Source of the DNA: Lunularia cruciata
Taxonomy: Eukaryota > Streptophyta > Marchantiopsida > Lunulariales > Lunulariaceae
NCBI GenBank assembly: GCA_948567375.1
Contig: OX419756.1
Location: forward strand, 12,653,001 to 12,717,000
Length of the DNA stretch: 64,000 nt
Direction of reading: 5' to 3'
Shown: positions 56,737 to 64,000 of the stretch, in pieces
How positions within the stretch are numbered: position 1 is the first letter of the stretch
How the letters are laid out: every line of letters starts with the position of its first letter
Notes under the pieces: model-generated
The model's input: the letters and a program-made list of their open reading frames with translations, nothing else
The model's database searches: none
Told to the model about the DNA's origin: nothing
Made by a program: the position numbers and the translations under genes

Positions 56737-58422
56737 ATAGTAAGGGGTTAAGATGAGAAAACTTTTGGTTTTCTTTTGCAAAGATGGAAAAGTTGTGGAG
56801 GCCTTTGTGAGAGACTTCAAGAGAGATTGCATAGGAAAAAACGAGAGGAGAAAGAATAAGAGGGCCTCATTATTACCAAATTTCTTTGGAGATGCAACAC
56901 TTACATGGTATGAGTCAGAATACTAAAAAAAAAAGAGGAGAGATGGAGAAGAAGAGTCTTGGGAGAATTTGACTTTAGCACTCATTGAGCATTTTCTTCC
57001 AGATGAGAGTTATGAGAGATTGATGAGTGAGGTTACCTTTCTCAAGCAAGGATATGGAGAGAAAGTGAGAGTCTATGTAGAAAGAGTGGAAAAGTTAGAG
57101 TCCAGATTTTGCATAGTGTTGAGGAAGGGTGGGGATGATGTGGAGACTACTATGATTGGCATAAAGGCCATGCTCACCAAGAATTTTGTGGAAGGGTTGA
57201 GACCACAAATTAGAAGCAAGGTGAGATATGAGAAATCTTCTTCCAAGGTTGAAGCTATCAAGATCAAAATTTGTATGGAAGAGAGTTTGGAAGGAGATGA
57301 GAGTGATTTGGTGGTGAAGGAGGCTATGCATCCTCCTCAAGATTACAAGTATGGTGGAACTTTTGATACTTTGGTGACAAGGGTTGCACAGCAAGTAGTT
57401 GTTGTTCCAGTTCTTGCACCTCTACCAAAGGATCCACTTCAAACCATCACTCAACAACCTTTAGATCTCAAGATCAATGTAGTGCAACTATGGGAGAAGA
57501 GAGAAGTGGATCAAAAGGTAAGGGAGAGAGCCAAGGATTTATGGAAACTATCCATATAGAGGAGGCCAACCAGCCAACAATTTCAATGATAGAAAATTTT
57601 TTGGTTGTGGAGGAAGATGCCATATCCAAAGGAATTGCCCAAATTCCACTTACCATGGAGGAAGGGGTTATGAGGGAGTCAATAGAGGGAAAGAGGGAGG
57701 AAGTGAAACCCAAGTGGCTTGTGACAACCTAGCAAATATCACTTTTGCGGTAATTGGGTAAGTAAGGTTCGTTCCCGTAGAGAAACAATTCAAAATTGGT
57801 CAAATACAAAGTCAAACAGTAACATGTAGTTCTTCTTGGTTGCATCTTTAATCTCTCTGGTAGAAACCACACCCAGAAGAGAGTAACAAGCACTTACTTG
57901 TAGTCTTGTCACAACTTAACATTCTAAATCACAACTCCTTCAATTCTTTCCAAACAATCTTGATTGTGATGATTTAGGCTCTCCCAAAAATGGCATTTCA
58001 CTGCAAAACAACTTCACCTCAGAATTGTGTTCCACCCTTCCACTAAAGGCACAACTTCTTTGATTGAAATTGCTTTACATCATCTTCTCACTGCACTCAC
58101 AAATGCAGAATACTACTAACATTACAATTCCTCTCAGATCTGTCAAGGCATTGCTCTGATTGCACTTCACTCAAGATCAAACACACAGATTGAAGATCAA
58201 GGCTGCGGAATCCAACATCCAACAAGCACACTGACTTGCACTTTGAATTTCTCCACACACTCACAAACACAATTGCAAAGCTAATACTCAGAATCAAGCT
58301 CAAGCAACGAGCACTACTTTATAGCACTTCGCTTTATCTATTATCAAAAATTATGAGCATTGAACAACATAAGATTGCGAATGCCACTATTAAGTAGTGA
58401 AACAATCGACAATTATCTTCCT

Positions 58423-58518
58423 AATGCACCTCTTCCTTATGACTCTACAAACCTGCAGATCCAAAATGATAATGCACCTCTTCCTTATGACTCTACAAAC
58501 CTATAGATCCAAAATGAC
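58423..58518 (-). repeat. 48-bp tandem duplication in the post-ORF region of LTR 15
   Basis: Two adjacent near-identical units starting AATGCACCTCTTCCTTATGA, followed by a partial third (AATGCATCTC). Not seen in other copies. Confidence 0.85.
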
Positions 58519-58562
58519 AATGCATCTCTTCATATCTGCCTATTCAAATCTCAAATCGGTTA

Positions 58563-61102
58563 TTAATCCGATCCAATGTCTATTGCTTCTTTGGCTTTGA
58601 AACCCAAACCCGAACCTTGGGTTTCATAACTCCTACATCTTCTACCAAATCTAATAGTTCTCTTTCCTGATCTGACATTTCACTAGTGGGTAATCTTTCT
58701 AATTCCTTATCTCCCGACCCACTCTTCTCTAATGTCTCCAATAGTAACTCCAAGACATCTGTACTCCTACTTCATCTACTTTGGGTTTTGCTCTGACATC
58801 TTTCTGAAGTTTATCTATCTCCAACTTTACTAAGTCTAATCTGATTGTGATATTGTCTTTTACCTCCAATATCTTCCTATCTACACGAGTTCTAAGACTA
58901 ATCAACAATGCATTCAAATTGGTATCCTTTGCATGTCTCCTCTTTGTCTCTTGCACCAACAACTTCAACTCGTGCAGCCTCATCTCCTTGATACGCACAC
59001 TGGCCTTTGTACTCAACATTGCATTCATCCTGATTATGATCTCCTTCAAGGGCTCCAATCTCATCTTCCTCTTGCCCTCCCGATTTGCAAGCCAATCCTC
59101 TTGGTACATTGCCAATTCTACTTTGAACTCGGCTTTCACAGTTTCTATCTCCTTCTTCTTCTATACAACCTTCTCTTCTTGATTACGAAGCAACTCTCGC
59201 AATCTCTCTTCTTCCATATATCTCACTGTCAACTCTCGTTGCCATAATTGCTTCTTCTCTTCTACACTCTCCATTACCTTATCAAGCTCTTGTTCCTTCT
59301 CTACTACCCTCGCCATAGCATGGATAACTTCTAGTCTAGAATCAGCAAACTGCTGCTTCAAGATTTCATACTCAGCTACTTGTCTTTACCTCGCTATGTC
59401 ACTCTGCTTCACAAGTTCCTCTCAATACCTTGCTTCTCTCTTCAAGTTTTCTACCACTTGACTCTGCATTATTGCATCCACTTGCAGTACTTTCCTTTCC
59501 TCCTCACCACAGATTATACTCTTCTTCAACTCCGAGTTCTCTTCTTCTAGTTGTGCTAATACCTGCAATACAGTCTTCACCTCCGGACACTTTGATTGCA
59601 TCTCCCTCTTCTTGTGTTCTAATTTCACCAACATATGACACACAACTTCTCGCAGGTACTCCACTCCATCACTCACGACTACTTCAACTTGTGGAGTGAT
59701 CTCCTTCTTTACCTCTTCTTCTCACGATACTCGCCTTCTTCTCTGCAGTTGTCATATTGGAATGGACACTTCACTTCCCAAATTGGCATTCTCCTCTTCC
59801 CATGCCTTGCTCAGACCCACTTCACACTTTGCCTTGCACGTGGACCAAACTCCTCTCTGAATGGTAATCTTCTCCTCTTGCTCAGGCACTTCGTCTTCCA
59901 ACTTTGTGTTACTCTCTTCCTTGAGCTCCATCCAAACTTCTTCTTCTGCTGTGGGCACCAACGTCATCTCCCCGCCTTCATTGCTGTCACTACTCGTATC
60001 TCCACTCTGTAGTGTAAGCTCGGGTTCATCCTTACATTCAGAGTCTTTGGACTTGCACTCGGCTTTGCCTTCCAAGTCTTCTTCTGACAACACGATCACC
60101 ACCATACCTTTCCTCGAGTTTACCCTTTTGGTCTTCCGAGGTCTTGTTCTCTCTATGTCTTTGCCTTCTCCTTGTTGACTCCACTTCTTTAACTTTGGAG
60201 TACTTACTTCCACCTGCACACTCTTCCTTGTCTGCGCGTAGTACTCATCATTGCTTTGGATCTGAAGAATGTACTTCTACTCTTGCGCGTCGACCTCCTT
60301 TCTTAAGTTAGGATGAAAATGCGACACCATTCTGTTGCCCTTTGCCGCATTGAGCAGATTCAACCTAAGGTAGAAATGAGCTGAAAATGGCACAATGTAA
60401 TGTGGAGGCGACTTATCCCACAAATTCCACATCATCTACCTTGTTTGCCCATGGAAACACCTTGCCCAGTTGATTGGCTCTCCTGCAAACATCTTATGGA
60501 AGAACATTGCTCGGTGTTTCATCACATAAGTTGTTCTCTCCGGCTTCAAGATTTTCATGAGAGCACTCACGATCCCTCTCCTGACGGGATCCTTGTAACT
60601 CTCTACTTTGTACCCATTCTTTGTTTGAAGAGAATGCATCCCTCACTTCTTGGGTTTCTTTGGCTACCTCTTCCTTCCCCAAGAACATGGCACCCTGCTC
60701 CGTGCTTGCCTCTCTTCCGAGTACTAATCTCCAATCCGACTCCGTCCAGCAAGCCGGATTCCCTCTCTTCCCCTCTTCCTCGGGGCCATCGAGACATTTA
60801 CTCTCGATTATCTTGGTCATGAATCCTGGAAAACTAACATATTAATTCCATGCCAAGAATGTGATCTGAAGTAGGCTCAAGACTTTGATCCTTGCGATCA
60901 CATCTAACCTCCAAATCGCATGATTTCTCACTGCAAATTTGGAGTTCTTCTTTCCTCCTCCCATCTTTCTTTCTTCCTCACTGTCTCTCAGGTTAGCTCT
61001 CTTGAATTCTCCTCTACACACTAGCGCGTCTTCAACTCTACTTCCCTTCCTACAATCTCTTGCAAGACGACTCCTCAATGGCAAAGGAAAGTTGCTCGAC
61101 AT
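58563..61102 (-). pseudogene. LTR-encoded coiled-coil protein gene, copy 15
   Basis: ATG 61100-61102 (MSSNFPLPLRSR), stop 58563-58565 after AIDIGSD. Open pieces: 61102-60842 (N-terminus to ITFLAWN), 60820-60494 and 60639-60436 (globular domain: CWTESDWRLVLGREAS, KPERTTYVMKHRAMFFHKMF, EPINWARCFHGQTR), 60219-59752 (basic patch and acidic linker), 59676-59422 and 59361-59161 (first coiled coil), 59139-58729 (second coiled coil). It has the same domain order as copies 4, 6 and 10. Several frameshifts break it, so no full-length protein is possible from this locus. Confidence 0.84.
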
Positions 61103-62341
61103 TGCTTTGTCATTAGCCCAATTTTTATAGAGTCACGCCTTCTTTGTCTCTCTTCAATTTGAGTTTCTACCAAGAAATCACACCTCTTGCATGCACCTTT
61201 CACTGTCAAGTGTACTTCACGTGTATGACCGCCGGTTTTTGAACGGTCCCTTCTTGAATTTCTTGCCCCAAAGAAAAGTTGTTACATTGTCTTCACCTCG
61301 GGTTGAGCAACCTCCAATACAAAGACTTCTTACTTTGGGTTGTATGCTGACATGGCAAGTCCAAGTACTTTGCCTTATGACCCAAAGCCACGTTACCTCA
61401 GGTTTCATCCCGAAGACTCTTTTCTTTGCCTTCTTCAGCCATACAGGCACAATCTGACTTCTCTATACACTTCTTCTCCATTTCAAAAAAAAGCAAAAAA
61501 TGTGGGTACCAAATGGCTTGTAATCAAAACAAAGGTAAGGGAATAGCATTGATATATGTGGTTGAGAGCAAGTATGAGAAGGGGGAGTGCTCAAACTCCA
61601 AAGGTCTTCATTTGGATCTTTTGGCACAAGGGAAGAGAAGAGCTCATTTTGCAGAGGATGTGCACTCTTCTCAAAGATTTACTCCTTGCCAAGATACTCA
61701 TATGCCTACTAGGAGCACTCACACAAGCACTTCAACACCGTCAACAACAAAGACTCCAAGAAAGAAGTTGGGGATGGGGGATTTCTTGATATCAAAGCAA
61801 CAATGGAACTACAACGTTGTGGAAGATGTTGGTAGTCACAAGTCTAACATCATAATGGGCCAACTGATGGCTTTGAATCCTACTTTGAGAAAGGAGCTTA
61901 GAGATGGCTTGAGTTCTACAAGGAGCGAAGAGGAAGAAGAAGGTGAAAGCTCTAGTACCAATGGGGGTGGTGGATGCCAAGCAAGCACCATGGGAGGCTT
62001 GTGAATATGCTTCCAAGATTGATATGAGAGTGAATGGTCACAACATCAAGGATGCATTGGTTGATGGAGGATCAACAATGAATGCCATGTCACAAAGGTT
62101 GATGAAGAAGTTGGGTATGTTTTCCTCAAGACCTTCAACATTTGTGGTGAGCATGGCAAACAAGCAACAAGTTTGACTAGTAGGGTGATGGATAAGGTGG
62201 TAGTTTCAATTATGGGAGTTCAAAATCTCATGACTTTCCAAGTCTCAAAGGATTCAAGCTATGACTTACTTCTTGGGAGGCCATGGTTGAGAGCAACATG
62301 CACAACTAATAATGAATCTGAATTTGATTTAGAAGTGTATC

Positions 62342-62431
62342 AGTAATACTTCAAGGACAAGAGAAGAGAGAAAACACAAATTACACACTCAACATTTTGT
62401 GCCCCAATGGAGCACCTTCTCTTTATTATAT
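62342..62431 (-). repeat. Chromovirus (family C) LTR fragment
   Basis: About 90 bp matching the reverse complement of the end of the LTR at 32005-32095 (GGACAAGAGAAGAGAG, GAGCACCTTCTCTTTATTATA). A second chromovirus inserted in A here on the minus strand, and G LTR 16 then inserted in its LTR after TATAT. Confidence 0.85.
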
Positions 62432-62818
62432 TGTGGTGCCCACATTTTTTGTTTTTTTTCAAAATAGAGAAGAAGAAGTGTATAGAGAAGTCGGATTGCG
62501 CATGTATGGCCGAAGAAGGCAAAGAAAAGAGTCTTTGAGATGAAACCCAAAGTAAAGTGACTTCGGGTCATAAGGCAAAGTACTCGGAAATGCCTTGTCA
62601 GCATACAACTTGAAGTAAGGAGTCTTTGTATAGAGGGGAGCTCAACCCAAGGCGAAGATAGTCTAACAACCTTTCGTTGGGGCGAGAAATTCAAGAAGGG
62701 ACCGTTCAAAACCAACGACCCATACGCATGAAGTACAATTGATAGTGATAAGTGCATGCAAGAGGTGTGATTTCTTGGTAGAAACTCGAATTGAAGAGAA
62801 ATGAAGAAAGCGCGACTC

Positions 62819-62826
62819 TATAAAAA
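62819..62826 (+). promoter_or_regulatory. TATA box of G LTR copy 16
   Basis: TATAAAAA, 19 bp before the ATG at 62846, as in the other intact copies. Confidence 0.7.
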
Positions 62827-62845
62827 TTGGGCTCATGACAAAGCA

Positions 62846-64000
62846 ATGTTGAGCAATTTTCCTTCACCGTTGAGAAGACATCCGGTAGGTGATCGTGGGA
62901 AGGGAAAAGAGTTGAAGATGCGCTAGTGTGTAAGGGAGAAGTCAAGAGAGTGAAATCGAGAGACATTGAGAAAGCAAGAAAGATGGGAGGAGGAAAGAAG
63001 AATTCCAAATTCGCAATGAGAAATCGTGCAATTTGGAGACTAGACGTAATCGCAAGAATCAAAGTCTTGAGCAGACTTTGGATTAAGTTCTTGGCATGGA
63101 ACTGGAATGTCAATTTTCCAGGGTTCATGACTAAGATTATCAAGAGCAAGTGTCTTGATGGCCCCGAGGAAGAGGGGAAGAGAGGAAATCCGGCTTGCTG
63201 GACAAAGTCAGATTGGAGATTAGTGCTCAGGAGAGAAGCAAGCACGGAGCAGGGTGCCACCTTCTTGGGTAAGGAAGAAGTAGTAGAAGAAACTCAGGAA
63301 GTGAGAGATGCTTTCTCTTTGAAGAGAACAAAGAATGGGTATTAGGTTGAGAGTTACAAGGATCCAGTGAAAAGAGGAATCGTGAGTGCTCTCATGGCAA
63401 TCCTGAAGCCGGAGAGAACAACTTATGTGATGAAACACCAAGCGGTGTTCTTCCATAAGCTATTTGTAGGAGAACCGATTAATTGGGTGAGGTGCTTCCA
63501 TGGAAGGACACAACAAATGGTGTGGAATTTGCGGGATAAGTCCCCTCCACACTACATCGTGCCATTTGCAGCATATTTTTACCTCAGGTTGAATCTGCTC
63601 AACTTGGCGGAGTGGAATCGAATGGTGTCTCACTTCTATCCTGATTTTGAGAAGAGAAGTTGATGTGGAGGAGCAACAATACATTCTTCAAATTTAGAGC
63701 ACAGATGAGTACTAGGCAAAGACAGGGAAGAGCGTAGAGATAAAAGTAAGTACTCCAAAGTCAAAGAAGCGGAGTCGGCAAGGAGAAGCCAAAGACAAGA
63801 CAAGACCTTAAAAGACCAGGAGAGGAAACCCGAGGTGATTGCATGGTGGTGATTGCATCAGAAGATGAAGACTTGGAAGGCGAAGTCGAGTGCAAGTCCA
63901 AAGACTCAAAACGCGAGGAAGAACCAGAGCTAACGCTGCAAAGTGGAGATATGAGTAGCAACAGTGATGAAGGTGGAGAAATGACGTTGGTACCAACATA
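62846..64000 (+). pseudogene. LTR-encoded coiled-coil protein gene, copy 16 (partial in window)
   Basis: Starts MLSNFP at 62846. A small change near 62900 shifts the frame, then 62926-63345 is open (KMGGGKKNSKFAMRN, IKFLAWNWNVNFPGFMTKI, PEEEGKRGNPACWTKSDW) up to a TAG at 63343. It continues 63367-63663 (SALMAILKPERTTYVMKHQ, EPINWVRCFHGRTQQMVW, HYIVPFAAYFYLRLNLLN), shifts again near 63645, and ends in the acidic linker at the window edge. Same order as copy 4. Confidence 0.82.

Larger units (their letters stand above)
57720..61513 (-). mobile_element. Giant G LTR, copy 15: complete solo LTR (3,794 bp), perfect TSD TGGCT
   Basis: Ends TGTGACAACCTAGCA and TGTGGGTACCAAA (last CACA mutated to CAAA). 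TGGCT lies on both sides (57715-57719 and 61514-61518). Removing the LTR and one TGGCT restores the family A gag sequence (AAGTGGCTTGTAATC). Textbook solo LTR. Confidence 0.95.
54510..62341 (+). mobile_element. Family A Ty3/gypsy element, copy 4 (5' half, split by solo LTR 15)
   Basis: 5' LTR 54510-55199, leader with upstream ORFs, gag 56753-57719, solo G LTR 57720-61513, gag/protease 61519-62341. Near 62308 a deletion joins the protease end (RPWLRA) to the later acidic spacer. At 62342 a chromovirus LTR fragment begins. It is inserted in G LTR 14 on the left. Confidence 0.9.
56753..62341 (+). pseudogene. Family A gag-protease, split by solo LTR 15
   Basis: Coding at 56753-57719 and 61519-62341. 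Gag: FVRDFKRDCIGKNE, WYESEY then a stop at 56925, the core 56969-57559 (LALIEHFLPDESYERLMSEV, EKLESRFCIVLRKG, NFVEGLRPQIRSKVRY). A zinc knuckle lies near 57597-57638 in another frame (FFGCGGRCHIQRNC; the first Cys is Phe). After the LTR: CNQNKGKGI, Ser/Thr-rich linker, DFLISKQQWNYN, then the protease VDGGSTMNAM near 62058-62090 and a decayed LLLGRPWL. This copy keeps the Gag core that the copy at 8172-9549 has lost. Frameshifts and stops make it non-functional. Confidence 0.85.
62432..64000 (+). mobile_element. Giant G LTR, copy 16 (runs off the window)
   Basis: Starts TGTGGTGCCCACA inside a chromovirus LTR. U3-like region 387 bp, TATA box 62819-62826, ATG 62846. The end lies beyond 64000, so solo or full status is unknown. 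A TATAT duplication is expected at its far end. Confidence 0.9.

Noticed and set aside
57720-61513. DNA transposon with TGTG/CACA terminal inverted repeats
   Set aside because: Only four inverted bases match, the 5-bp duplication fits LTR integration, no transposase is encoded, and two copies are followed by PBS and gag.
1-64000. tRNA, rRNA, CRISPR array or bacterial operon
   Set aside because: No cloverleaf, rRNA motif or regularly spaced repeats. The only tRNA-like matches are the short primer-binding sites.

Overview
This window looks like intergenic chromatin from a large, repeat-rich seed-plant genome. A gymnosperm is plausible because many old, decayed and deeply nested LTR retrotransposons are still legible, but the sequence does not fix the species. 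I see no convincing host gene, tRNA, rRNA or CRISPR array. Nearly all of the 64 kb is explained by three LTR-retrotransposon families inserted into one another. Family names are mine. Homology between copies was judged by eye, without alignment software. || FAMILY G (giant LTR). Sixteen complete or partial copies of one repeat occur. The best copies are 3,772-3,794 bp long (12686-16459, 17544-21323, 41927-45698, 57720-61513). In coding orientation each starts TGTGGTACCCACA and ends GGTTGTCACA. Four copies have perfect 5-bp target-site duplications (TSDs). Two are followed by a primer-binding site and a retroviral-type gag. They are therefore LTRs, mostly solo LTRs. Each LTR carries, in sense orientation, one ORF of about 850 codons: a novel N-terminal domain, an acidic linker and a long coiled coil. 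A TATA box lies about 387 bp into the LTR and 19 bp before the first ATG. An LTR of this size with a conserved gene as the first cistron of the transcript is the most interesting feature here. || FAMILY A. A Ty3/gypsy element with a roughly 690-bp LTR. Two copies have a conserved zinc-knuckle ORF between LTR and gag, which recalls the extra ORF1 of Ogre/Tat elements. Pieces lie at 1-660, 8172-11808, 22736-25488, 29754-30359 and 54510-62341. || FAMILY C. One near-complete chromovirus (31358-37948) with LTRs of 738 and 725 bp, gag, protease, RT, RNase H, integrase and a C-terminal chromodomain, disabled by stop codons. A second C LTR fragment lies at 62342-62431. || LAYOUT. 1-8171: A fragment, then truncated G LTRs 1-3 with 598 bp of unassigned DNA. 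8172-12685: A element on the minus strand sitting in a G gag. 12686-22735: G LTR 4 (a 5' LTR) inserted into plus-strand LTR 5, which also holds solo LTR 6. 22736-25488: 3' part of an A element. 25578-29753: LTRs 7 and 8. 30360-51810: one minus-strand G element whose gag is broken by the chromovirus and three solo G LTRs. 51811-54509: LTRs 13 and 14. 54510-62341: A element with solo LTR 15 in its gag. 62342-64000: C LTR fragment with LTR 16 inside it.
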